Source of the DNA: Curtobacterium sp. 9128
GTDB taxonomy: Bacteria > Actinomycetota > Actinomycetes > Actinomycetales > Microbacteriaceae
Direction: 5' to 3'
DNA: 64,000 bases
NCBI RefSeq assembly: GCF_900086645.1
Contig: NZ_LT576451.1
Coordinates: forward strand, 1,240,001 to 1,304,000
How positions within the stretch are numbered: position 1 is the stretch's first letter; each line of letters begins with the position of its first letter. Position numbers and translations under genes: made by a program. Below the pieces are notes generated by a model. That model saw only the letters and a list, made by a program, of their open reading frames with translations, ran no database searches and had not been told where the DNA came from. This document shows, piece by piece, positions 42,926 to 50,820 of the stretch.

Positions 42926-44068
42926 TCAGCCCTTGGCCTCGACCGGCTCGCGCTCGGTCTCGTCCGTCGTGATGTCCTCGTGCGAGACCGGCCGGCGCTT
43001 CGCCAAGGTGGAGAAGGTGAGCCCGGCCGCGAGCGCCAGGACGGCGACGGCGATCAGCCCGATCACCGACGTGGACGCGAGCCAGGTCGCGAGCGCCCCG
43101 ACGACCGCTGCAGCCGGGAGCGTGATCACCCACGCGACGACGATCCGGCTCACCACGTTCCAGTGCACGTCCGCGAGCTTCTTGCCGAGCCCGGAGCCGA
43201 TCACCGAGCCGCTCGTGACGTGCGTGGTGGAGAGCGCGAACCCGAGGTGGGAGGACACCAGGATGGTCGCGGCCGAGCTGGTCTCCGCGGCGAAGCCCTG
43301 CGGGGACTGCACGTCGGAGATCTTCTTGCCGACGGTCTGCATGATGCGCCACCCGCCCATGTAGGTGCCCAGGCCGATCGCGAGGCCGCACGCCAGGATC
43401 ACCCAGAGCGCTGGTCCGGTGCCGGCGTCCTGGTAGTTCGCGGCGATGAGGGTCAGCGTGATGACGCCCATCGTCTTCTGCGCGTCGTTCGTGCCGTGCG
43501 CCAGGGACACCAGCGAGGCCGAGATCGTCTGGCCGTGTCGGAACCCCGTCGCAGCGCCGTGCGTCGTGGCGTTCTTCGTGAGGGCGTACGCCAAGTAGGT
43601 CGCGACCAGGGCGATGACGCCGGCGATCACGGGGGAGAGCAGCGCGGGCAGCACGACCTTCGACACGACGGTCGCCCAGTCCACCGAGTTCAGGCCGGCG
43701 CCGATGATCGACGCCCCGATGAGCCCGCCGAACAGCGCGTGCGTCGAGGACGACGGCAGCCCGAAGTACCAGGTGGCCAGGTTCCAGAGGACGGCGCCGA
43801 CCAGCCCGGCGAAGATCATCGTCGGCGAGATGTGGATGCCGTCCTGTCCCTCGCGGATGATGCCCTGCGAGACGGTCTTGGCGACCTCGGTGGACAGGAA
43901 CGCGCCGACGATGTTGAGCACGGCGGAGATGAGCACGGCGGTCCGGGGCTTGAGTGCACCCGTGGCGACCGACGTGGCCATGGCGTTGGCGGTGTCGTGG
44001 AACCCGTTCGTGAAGTCGAACACGAGCGCGACCACGATCACGAGCACGACGATGACGAGGACGTCCAT
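42926..44068 (-). CDS. pit: PiT family inorganic phosphate transporter
   Basis: 380 residues, ten to eleven helices, with both PiT signatures: FTNGFHDTANAMA near the start and SLAHGTNDAQKTMG in the second half, and the SSSTHALFGG/STTHVTSGS pair. It imports metal-phosphate with protons at low affinity. ATG 44068 has TACCGT seven bases upstream. The C-terminus is a short acidic tail. Confidence 0.93.
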   Translation of the reverse strand: MDVLVIVVLVIVVALVFDFTNGFHDTANAMATSVATGALKPRTAVLISAVLNIVGAFLSTEVAKTVSQGIIREGQDGIHISPTMIFAGLVGAVLWNLATWYFGLPSSSTHALFGGLIGASIIGAGLNSVDWATVVSKVVLPALLSPVIAGVIALVATYLAYALTKNATTHGAATGFRHGQTISASLVSLAHGTNDAQKTMGVITLTLIAANYQDAGTGPALWVILACGLAIGLGTYMGGWRIMQTVGKKISDVQSPQGFAAETSSAATILVSSHLGFALSTTHVTSGSVIGSGLGKKLADVHWNVVSRIVVAWVITLPAAAVVGALATWLASTSVIGLIAVAVLALAAGLTFSTLAKRRPVSHEDITTDETEREPVEAKG

Positions 44069-44172
44069 GGCGGCGACGGTAGGCCCGCGGCGACGCGCTC
44101 GGGTGAACGCCCGGTGAACACGTCAGGCCGTCTGGCCGTCCGGTCGGTCCGGTCGTCTGCGAGGATGCTCAC

Positions 44173-45039
44173 GTGCCCACGTTCTCTGCCGCCCGCGGCG
44201 ACTCCTCGTTCGTCGACGCGCACGGTGTCGAGATCGTCTACTCGACCTGGCGCGCCGGGCGGCCGAAGGGGATCGTGCAGATCGCCCACGGCGTCGGTGA
44301 GCACTCGCTCCGGTACGAGCGGCTCGCGCAGGAGCTCGTCCGTGCCGGCTGGACGGTCGTCGCGAACGACCACCGCGGTCACGGTCGGACCGGGCTCGGG
44401 CAGTGGGACGGCGACCACGCGAAGCTCGGCAGGCTCGGCGTCGGCGGGCTCCGGGCCGCGATCGACGTCGTCGAGCAGATGACCTCCGTGGCGCGGCAGG
44501 AGACCCCCGGTGTCCCGCTCGTGCTGTTCGGGCAGTCGTGGGGGTCGCTGATGGCGCAGCGCATCCTGAACACCTCGAGCGAGTCGTACGACGGCGTCGT
44601 GCTGTCGGCCACCGCGTACCGCCTGCCCGGGTGGATGAACGGCGGCGACCTCAACAAGCGGCACGCCGCGCTCGGTCCGACCCGGTTCGAGTGGCTCAGC
44701 CGGGACCGGGCGGTGGCCGACGCGTTCGACGCGGACCCGCTCACGGTCGATGCCGACGTGATGGGGCTGTTCGGGCTGCCGGACACGCTGCGTCTGCTCG
44801 GGGTGCCGCGCCGGGGGATCCCGCACGACGTCCCCGTGTTGCTGCAGGTCGGGTCCGACGACAGCCTCGGTGGTCCGCGCTCCGTCGAGAAGCTGGCAGC
44901 CGCGTACCGCCGTCGCGGCGGGCTGACCGACGTGGTGGTGCGGGTCTACGAGGGCGCTCGGCACGAGATCTACAACGAGACGAACCGGGACGAGGTCGTC
45001 GCGGACCTGGTCGCGTGGCTGGGGCGCGTCGCTCGCTGA
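44173..45039 (+). CDS. Alpha/beta hydrolase (monoacylglycerol lipase-like)
   Basis: 288 residues, Hydrolase_4/serine aminopeptidase S33 type. HGVGEHS (39-45), GHGRTG and the nucleophile in GQSWGS (Ser122) are present; catalytic His is in ARHEIYNE near the end. Family members cut monoacylglycerols or lysophospholipids. GTG 44173 has GAGGAT six bases upstream. It is divergent from pit. Confidence 0.83.
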   Translation: MPTFSAARGDSSFVDAHGVEIVYSTWRAGRPKGIVQIAHGVGEHSLRYERLAQELVRAGWTVVANDHRGHGRTGLGQWDGDHAKLGRLGVGGLRAAIDVVEQMTSVARQETPGVPLVLFGQSWGSLMAQRILNTSSESYDGVVLSATAYRLPGWMNGGDLNKRHAALGPTRFEWLSRDRAVADAFDADPLTVDADVMGLFGLPDTLRLLGVPRRGIPHDVPVLLQVGSDDSLGGPRSVEKLAAAYRRRGGLTDVVVRVYEGARHEIYNETNRDEVVADLVAWLGRVAR

Positions 45040-45080
45040 CGGGGCGCTCGCTGACCGGCCGCTGCGCGTAGGGTCGAACC

Positions 45081-46130
45081 GTGCACGGTGAGTACAAGGT
45101 CCCAGGCGGAAAGCTCGTCGTCGTCGACCTCGACGTGGTCGACGACACCATCCAGGAGTTCCGGCTGGCGGGTGACTTCTTCCTCGAGCCGGACGACGCG
45201 CTCCCGCTGATCGACGCCGCCGTGAACGGGCTGCCTGCCACCACGGACGCCGCCGGCATCGCCGCAGCCGTCCGCGCTGCCCTGCCTGCTGATGCCGTGC
45301 TGCTCGGCTTCACGCCGGAGTCCGTCGGCGTCGCCGTCCGCCGGGCACTCTCCCGGGCGTCGACGTGGCGCGACTACGACTGGCAGATCATCCACGAGGG
45401 GCCGATCAGCCCGAACGAGCACCTCGCCCTCGACCAGGTCCTCACCGAGGAGGTGGGTGCCGGCCGACGCGGGCCGACCCTCCGCATCTGGGAGTGGGAC
45501 CAGCCCGCGGTGGTCATCGGCTCCTTCCAGTCGCTGAAGAACGAGGTCGATCCCGAGGGCGCCGCGAAGTACGGCGTCGAGGTGGTCCGGCGGATCTCCG
45601 GCGGCGGCGCGATGTTCATGGACGCCGGCGCGATCATCTCGTACTCGCTGTACGTCCCGACCGACCTCGTGCAGGGCATGACGTTCGCTGACTCGTACGC
45701 GTACCTCGACGAGTGGGTGATCGAGGCGCTGAAGTCCCTCGGCATCGACGCGTACTACCAGCCGCTCAACGACATCACCTCGACCAAGGGCAAGATCGGC
45801 GGCGCCGCTCAGAAGCGGCTCGGCACCGGGGCGCTGCTGCACCACGCCACCATGAGCTACGACATGGACGGCGAGAAGATGGTCCAGGTGCTCCGCATCG
45901 GTCGCGAGAAGATGAGCGACAAGGGCACGACCTCGGCCGCCAAGCGCGTCGACCCGTTGCGGTCGCAGACGGGGTTGTCGCGGGCGGCGATCATCGAGTC
46001 CTTGATCGGGACCTTCACGACGCTCTACGGCGCGACGCCGGGAGCGGTCACGGACGCCGAACGACAGCGGGCGCAGGAGCTCGTCGAGTCGAAGTTCGCG
46101 ACCAAGGAGTGGCTCCAGCGCGTCCCGTAG
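45081..46130 (+). CDS. Lipoate--protein ligase family protein with N-terminal LplA-C-like domain
   Basis: 349 residues. The ~100-residue N-terminal part (GEYKVPGGKLVVVDLDV…) matches the lipoate ligase accessory domain, here placed before instead of after the catalytic domain (~105-349). The catalytic part has RRISGGGAMFMDAGAIISYSL and KIGGAAQKR, which bind lipoyl-AMP. It attaches lipoate or octanoate to 2-oxoacid dehydrogenase or glycine cleavage proteins. GTG 45081 has TAGGGT six bases upstream. Confidence 0.85.
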   Translation: MHGEYKVPGGKLVVVDLDVVDDTIQEFRLAGDFFLEPDDALPLIDAAVNGLPATTDAAGIAAAVRAALPADAVLLGFTPESVGVAVRRALSRASTWRDYDWQIIHEGPISPNEHLALDQVLTEEVGAGRRGPTLRIWEWDQPAVVIGSFQSLKNEVDPEGAAKYGVEVVRRISGGGAMFMDAGAIISYSLYVPTDLVQGMTFADSYAYLDEWVIEALKSLGIDAYYQPLNDITSTKGKIGGAAQKRLGTGALLHHATMSYDMDGEKMVQVLRIGREKMSDKGTTSAAKRVDPLRSQTGLSRAAIIESLIGTFTTLYGATPGAVTDAERQRAQELVESKFATKEWLQRVP

Positions 46131-46284
46131 ATCGTCGGGAAAGGTGGTCGGCGGCCGGGAGAGGGGGGTTCCCGGCCGCCGCACTTCGAGTGTGGACGTC
46201 ATCCCCAAGAACGAGACGTGTGGATCATGAGAATCCTCCGCGCGGCTGATCCGCCGACCAGAGGCGCCACGTAGCCTCGCTTGC

Positions 46285-46617
46285 GTGAACTGGTTGATCC
46301 TGTTGGGGGCGGTGGCCGCTGCGGTCGTCGTGACGTGGATCGCCGATCGTCTGGGGTGGATCGACCTGTCGAACAAGTCGACCAGCAGCGGGGGATCCGG
46401 TGGAGTCGTCTCGATGATGGACGAGGTCTTCGCGCCGACGCGCCACGAGACCCAGGCGGAGTACGAACGGCAGGCCCGCCTGCCCCGTGAAGCACCGACG
46501 CCCGCCGATGACGACCACGACCTGCTGAGCGGGACGGTGCTCATCAAGGTGCCGACGGTCAGGGGGACCGGCGGCCGACACGAGGCACGCGCCGGGACCC
46601 ACGACCGGCAGTACTGA
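46285..46617 (+). CDS. Hypothetical single-pass membrane protein
   Basis: 110 residues: an N-terminal helix (WLILLGAVAAAVVVTWIADRLGW) and a polar cytosolic region with VVSMMDEVFAPTRHETQAEYERQ. No function known. GTG has TAGCCT seven bases upstream. The stop codon lies in the first unit of a 16-bp tandem repeat. Confidence 0.68.
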   Translation: MNWLILLGAVAAAVVVTWIADRLGWIDLSNKSTSSGGSGGVVSMMDEVFAPTRHETQAEYERQARLPREAPTPADDDHDLLSGTVLIKVPTVRGTGGRHEARAGTHDRQY

Positions 46618-46687
46618 CGGCCCACCCAACTGACGGCCCACCCAACTGACGGCCCACCCAACTGACGGCCCACCCACCTGACGGCCG
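46614..46687. repeat. 16-bp minisatellite, four and a half copies
   Basis: Units CTGACGGCCCACCCAA begin at 46614, 46630, 46646 and 46662 (the last ends AC), with a partial fifth. The first contains the TGA of the upstream gene. It fills the gap to the convergent GNAT gene, where other gene pairs carry a hairpin. Confidence 0.93.
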
Positions 46688-46701
46688 CCTGACCGACGAC
46701 G

Positions 46702-46986
46702 TCAGCGGGTGGTGAGCTCCTGGTAGTCGGGGTGCCGCTCGATCCACGCCGCGACGTAGCTGCACTGCGGCACGACACGGCGCGAGGAGCCCGAGCGGAC
46801 GTCGTCGAGCGCGTGCTGCACGAGGACCGAGGCGTGGCCCCCTCCCCGGTGCGCGGGGTCGACCTCGGTGTGCACGAAGCGGATCTCGTCGTCGGCGATC
46901 TCGTAGGCGGCGAACCCGATCACGGTGTCGTCCTCCACCAGGGAGTACTGCTGCTGATCGGTGTCGTTCCGGACGTCCAGTGCCAT
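46702..46986 (-). CDS. Small GNAT-like protein (NATD1/YidJ-type)
   Basis: 94 residues, a minimal GNAT domain with EIRFVHTEVDPAHRGGGHASVLVQHAL, the acetyl-CoA loop, and a C-terminal W(I)ERHPDYQ motif as in the NATD1 family. Natural substrates are unknown. ATG has TAGCGT seven bases upstream (46999-46994). Confidence 0.85.
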   Translation of the reverse strand: MALDVRNDTDQQQYSLVEDDTVIGFAAYEIADDEIRFVHTEVDPAHRGGGHASVLVQHALDDVRSGSSRRVVPQCSYVAAWIERHPDYQELTTR

Positions 46987-47057
46987 GTCGACGACGCTAC
47001 GCCGCGGCCCCGAAGAGGGGCCTGTGCGCCCGCTGTGTGCCTCGCTAGCGTCAGCGG

Positions 47058-48311
47058 GTGACCGACCACCGCCCGCCATTCCGCTTCCGGACGCCTCCGG
47101 GGTGGCCGACGCCGTCCACCGAGTGGGTCGCGGCGCACCAGCTCGCCGAACCCGGTCCGGGGTTCTCCCCTGGCCCCGGGATCCCGCCCGCGCCGTCCGG
47201 GTGGCGCTTCTGGCGTGCCGACCGTCGGGCGTTCCGGGCCGCGATGCCCACGCGGCGGCGGCGGATCGAGCTGCTCGGCGTGGCGGGACTCGTGCTGCTG
47301 GTCCTCGGGATCGTCGGCGTCGTCGTGCTGACGGCGGCGGACGTGCCGGCGGTGTTCGCCGTCGCCCCGATCGCGGCCGGGGGAGCGCTGTACGTCGTGT
47401 CCTGCGTGCGGTGGTGGGACCTCGCCACGGACACGGCGCGGTCGATCGCCGCAACGGCCGGGGTGTGGGGATCGACCTCCGTCTCGGCCCCGGCGGCACG
47501 GGCCGGCTTCGGGAGGTCGGCCCGCGTGGCCACCGGCATCACGGCCGCCATCGCCGCGGCCGCACTCGTGGTCGGCGCATCGGCCGGCGTCGCCCCGGTC
47601 GTGACGGACGCCGGGCAGTCCCTGGCCGGTGTCGTCGGGAGCGCTCGTGGCGACCTCCCCGAGGACGAGGAGCTCGCGGCTCCCTACACCTCGGACGACG
47701 GGCAGATCGACATCACCCAGGTCAGCGACGACGCGTGGGACGCCACCTGCGCGGCGACACCCGGTGACTCGAACTGCTGGAGCTGGGAGGTCGACGCGCT
47801 GACGGACTGCGACCTCTCCGTGACGATCGGGTTCGCCGACACCGCGCTCGGGGACGACACCAGGACCGTGACCCGTGCCGTGCACGTCTCCGCGGGCCGA
47901 CCCCTGTACATCGCTGAGCTCGGGGACGAGGACTACAGCGGCATCGACACCGCCTCGTGTCTCGGGGACGTCCCGCACCGGGTGGACGTCGACCAGACAC
48001 CGGCCGACGACTTCGCCTACGAGGAGCAGCCGGACGGGTGTGACCTCACCGGGTGCATCGGCTGGACGCTCCGTCCGGGCGAGGACTGCGCGGACGCCTC
48101 GGTCCAGTTCCTGGTCACGGACGAGTGGCGCGACGTGCCGGATCCCCACGACCTGGTGATCGGTGCGCCGTTGCAGAGCAGCGTCCCCGTGACCGTCTTC
48201 GCCGGCGGGGTGGAGTCCTTCGCCGGCGACGCGACGATCACGCAGATCACGTGCTCGTCGTCGGACGCCCCCGACGCGGACGCCCAGCCGGGGGCAGCGG
48301 CACGCACCTGA
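47058..48311 (+). CDS. Membrane protein with PPGWP N-terminus and Cys-rich outer domain (copy 1)
   Basis: 417 residues. The cytosolic N-terminus has FRTPPGWPTPSTEWVAAHQL, then PSGWRFWRADRRA, a Trp/Pro motif. Two helices (~75-115) and a third (~155-178) follow, then a ~230-residue external domain with six or more Cys (for example SNCWSWEVDALTDCD, TGCIGW), probably disulfide-bonded. Function unknown. The next gene is its paralogue with the same layout and the same upstream block, so this is a tandem duplication. GTG 47058 has TAGCGT six bases upstream. Confidence 0.75.
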   Translation: MTDHRPPFRFRTPPGWPTPSTEWVAAHQLAEPGPGFSPGPGIPPAPSGWRFWRADRRAFRAAMPTRRRRIELLGVAGLVLLVLGIVGVVVLTAADVPAVFAVAPIAAGGALYVVSCVRWWDLATDTARSIAATAGVWGSTSVSAPAARAGFGRSARVATGITAAIAAAALVVGASAGVAPVVTDAGQSLAGVVGSARGDLPEDEELAAPYTSDDGQIDITQVSDDAWDATCAATPGDSNCWSWEVDALTDCDLSVTIGFADTALGDDTRTVTRAVHVSAGRPLYIAELGDEDYSGIDTASCLGDVPHRVDVDQTPADDFAYEEQPDGCDLTGCIGWTLRPGEDCADASVQFLVTDEWRDVPDPHDLVIGAPLQSSVPVTVFAGGVESFAGDATITQITCSSSDAPDADAQPGAAART

Positions 48312-48330
48312 CCAGCGGACGCCTCGCCCT

Positions 48331-48374
48331 GCGAGCCCGAAGCCCTGCGAGCCCGAAGCCCTGCGAGCCCGAAG
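48331..48374 (+). repeat. 16-bp repeat CTGCGAGCCCGAAGCC, three copies
   Basis: Three near-identical units lie between the duplicated membrane protein genes; the last merges into CCCGAAGAGGGGCCTGTGCGCC, a block that also stands before copy 1 at about 47009-47031. Confidence 0.8.
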
Positions 48375-48416
48375 AGGGGCCTGTGCGCCTGCCGTGACGA
48401 CCGCTACCCTCGGCGC

Positions 48417-49733
48417 GTGACCGAGCAGCACCCCGTCGACGTCGAGCCCCGATTCCGCACCCCACCCGGTTGGCCGACGCCGTCGGCCGCATGGGTCGAA
48501 CGTCACCACCTGGCGGAGCCGGCTCGCGGCTGGGTCCCGGCCCCGAGCCTCCCGGCTGCCCCGCAGGGTTGGCGCTTCTGGGAGGCGGACCGGCGCGCGG
48601 TCTGGCGCGATCGACGGACCCTGGTCGGACTCGCCCTCGTCCTGGTGGGCATCGCCGTCGTCGTCACCGTGTCCGTCCTCGGCGGAGAACTCCGCGGGCT
48701 CGCCGGACTCGGTCTGGTGCCGGTCGTCGGCGGAGCCGCCGTCGCGATCACGAGCAGCGTCCGTCGTGCCGCCTTGGCCGACCGCCTCGTCGCCGTGGCC
48801 CGCGAGCGTCGCGCAGCGGACCCGATCGACCCCGAGGCCGCTTGGGGCGTCCCCGGAGCCCTCCCCTTCGTCGAGGCGTCCGGGGACGAGCGCCGCTCGC
48901 CCGTGCGACGTCGGAACCGGATCGCGGTCGCCGTGACGGCAACGGCCACGGCGGTCGTGACCATCGTGGGTGCCTCCGTGGCCGTCGTCCCGCTCGTGCA
49001 GGAGACGGTCGGCGGGGTCGGCCAGACGCTCGCCCTCGGGCTGCAGGACGACGCCCCGGCGCCGTCGACCGCATCGGCGTCGCCGGATCCGGACACCGAC
49101 CCCGCCCCGGACACCGATCCGACACCGGCGCCCGCCCCGTCGACGGTCGCGGTCGACGCCGTCCTCGAGGACGGTACGGCGCTGCAGGCCGACTGCGCGG
49201 TCGCGATGGCGGGCCGGACGGACCCGGCGCACTGCTGGGCCTGGTCGCTCACCGCGCCGGCCGCATGCGAGGCGAAGGTCACGGTCCGGTTCGGCCCGGA
49301 TGCGAACGCGCCGGCGACCCGGACCGAGGAGCGGTTCGTCTCGCTGTCACCTGGCGTGCCGCTGTCCCTCGTGCTCCGCGGCGGAGAGACCATCGCCGGG
49401 CTCGACCACCCGACCTGCGTCAGCGCGGGGTCCGCGCCCTACCCGATCGGCACCTACGACGCCGGGGTGGAGCTGCCCGACTCGGACTTCCCGGCCGCCT
49501 GTGACGACTGGGGGTGCGACGGGTTCGTCTTCGACGCCGAGTCCGCGTGCGACGCCGCGACGATCGAGGTGCACGTGTTCGACGAGGTCGCGGACCAGCA
49601 CTCGCGGGATTACGTGGTCGTGCAGCCGCTCGCCGACGGGACGAGCACGACCCACAACGAGGTCTTCGTGCCGTACGACCACGGCCGACAGCCGGCCGAC
49701 GCCGAGGTGTCGTCGGTGACGTGCGAGAGCTGA
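48417..49733 (+). CDS. Membrane protein with PPGWP N-terminus and Cys-rich outer domain (copy 2)
   Basis: 438 residues, paralogue of the upstream gene: FRTPPGWPTPSAAWVERHHL, PQGWRFWEADRRA, the same three-helix layout, a Pro/Asp/Thr-rich spacer (~215-240) and an outer domain with matching Cys spacing (CWAWSLTAPAACE, CDDWGCDGF, final TCES). The outer domain aligns with copy 1 but has diverged more than the N-terminus. GTG has TACCCT six bases upstream, within a duplicated promoter block. Function unknown. Confidence 0.75.
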   Translation: MTEQHPVDVEPRFRTPPGWPTPSAAWVERHHLAEPARGWVPAPSLPAAPQGWRFWEADRRAVWRDRRTLVGLALVLVGIAVVVTVSVLGGELRGLAGLGLVPVVGGAAVAITSSVRRAALADRLVAVARERRAADPIDPEAAWGVPGALPFVEASGDERRSPVRRRNRIAVAVTATATAVVTIVGASVAVVPLVQETVGGVGQTLALGLQDDAPAPSTASASPDPDTDPAPDTDPTPAPAPSTVAVDAVLEDGTALQADCAVAMAGRTDPAHCWAWSLTAPAACEAKVTVRFGPDANAPATRTEERFVSLSPGVPLSLVLRGGETIAGLDHPTCVSAGSAPYPIGTYDAGVELPDSDFPAACDDWGCDGFVFDAESACDAATIEVHVFDEVADQHSRDYVVVQPLADGTSTTHNEVFVPYDHGRQPADAEVSSVTCES

Positions 49734-49757
49734 GCCCGTGTGCGCGACAATGATCGG

Positions 49758-50636
49758 GTGAACAGGGGAGACGAGGCACCGGACCGGGTCGTCCTCGGCG
49801 ACAACCTCGACGCCCTCGCCACCCTGTCCGACGGCACGTTCACGGTCGTCTACCTCGACCCGCCGTTCAACACCGGCCGGTACCAGCGCCGGCACGCCAG
49901 CTCAGCGGTCCCGAGGGCCGACGGACCCGTGATGGGCTTCCACGGCCGGAACTACGAACGCGTCCGCGGCGACCTGATGCGCTTCGACGACCGCTTCGAG
50001 GACTACTGGTCGTTCCTCGAGCCCCGCCTGCTCGAGGCGTGGCGGGTCCTCGCGCAGGACGGCACGCTGTACCTGCACCTGGACTACCGCGAGTCGCACT
50101 ACGCGAAGGTCCTCCTCGACGCGCTGTTCGGCCGTGACGCCTTCCTCAACGAGATCATCTGGGCGTACGACTACGGCGCGAAGTCCCGCTCCCGCTGGCC
50201 GACGAAGCACGACACGATCCTGGTGTACGTGAAGGACCCGGCCCGGTACCACTTCGACTCGACGGCGGTCGACCGCGAGCCCTACATGGCACCGGGGCTC
50301 GTCACTCCGGAGAAGCGGGAGCGCGGCAAGCTCCCGACGGACGTCTGGTGGCACACGATCGTGTCGCCGACCGGCCGCGAGAAGACCGGGTACCCGACGC
50401 AGAAGCCCGAGGGGATCCTCCGGCGCATCGTGCAGGCGTCGTCGCGTGAGGGCGACTGGGTCCTCGACTTCTTCGCGGGCAGCGGCACGACGGGCGCGGT
50501 CGCCGGGGCGCTCGGCCGCCGCTACGTGCTCGTCGACGACAGCCCGACGGCGTTCGAGGTGATGCGGAAACGCCTGCCCGGCGCGACCTTCGAGGTGCTG
50601 CCCCCGGCGACGATCGCCGCGGGCCCCGCCGTGTGA
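49758..50636 (+). CDS. Solitary DNA (N6/N4) methyltransferase, beta class
   Basis: ~292 residues. Motif order is catalytic DPPF (34-37, LDPPFNTG) first and AdoMet-binding FFAGSGTTG (~238) last, the beta (CcrM-like) arrangement, with the target-recognition region between. DPPF occurs in N6-adenine and N4-cytosine enzymes. No restriction nuclease or specificity gene is nearby, so it is an orphan, possibly with a regulatory or housekeeping role. The recognition site cannot be read from sequence. GTG 49758 follows GACAAT by six bases; GTG 49740 is the alternative. Confidence 0.85.
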   Translation: MNRGDEAPDRVVLGDNLDALATLSDGTFTVVYLDPPFNTGRYQRRHASSAVPRADGPVMGFHGRNYERVRGDLMRFDDRFEDYWSFLEPRLLEAWRVLAQDGTLYLHLDYRESHYAKVLLDALFGRDAFLNEIIWAYDYGAKSRSRWPTKHDTILVYVKDPARYHFDSTAVDREPYMAPGLVTPEKRERGKLPTDVWWHTIVSPTGREKTGYPTQKPEGILRRIVQASSREGDWVLDFFAGSGTTGAVAGALGRRYVLVDDSPTAFEVMRKRLPGATFEVLPPATIAAGPAV

Positions 50637-50666
50637 GGTGGCTGGGGCGCGTTGGGGCCGACTCGG

Positions 50667-50780
50667 AACGACAGGATCGCTGTCGTACGACAACGGTTCT
50701 GTCGCTGCCGAGCGCGCGCAACTGTTGCAGACGCGTGGGAACGACGAAGTCGCTGTCGTACGACAGCGACTTCGTCGTTC
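50667..50780. repeat. Second doublet of 40-bp palindromic repeats
   Basis: 50667-50706 is an imperfect palindrome centred on TGTCGTACGACA (50681-50692); 50739-50780 is a perfect 42-bp palindrome with the same core (50754-50765). Centres are 73 nt apart, almost as in the doublet at 392-503. They lie between the convergent methyltransferase and DHA2 genes. Confidence 0.88.
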
Positions 50781-50820
50781 GGGGTCGGCACGCGGGGCGG
50801 CGCGGCGACCCCCGGCGCGG

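Noticed and set aside
46614..46687. CRISPR or iteron origin
   Set aside because: Units are directly adjacent without spacers, and no replication gene is nearby.
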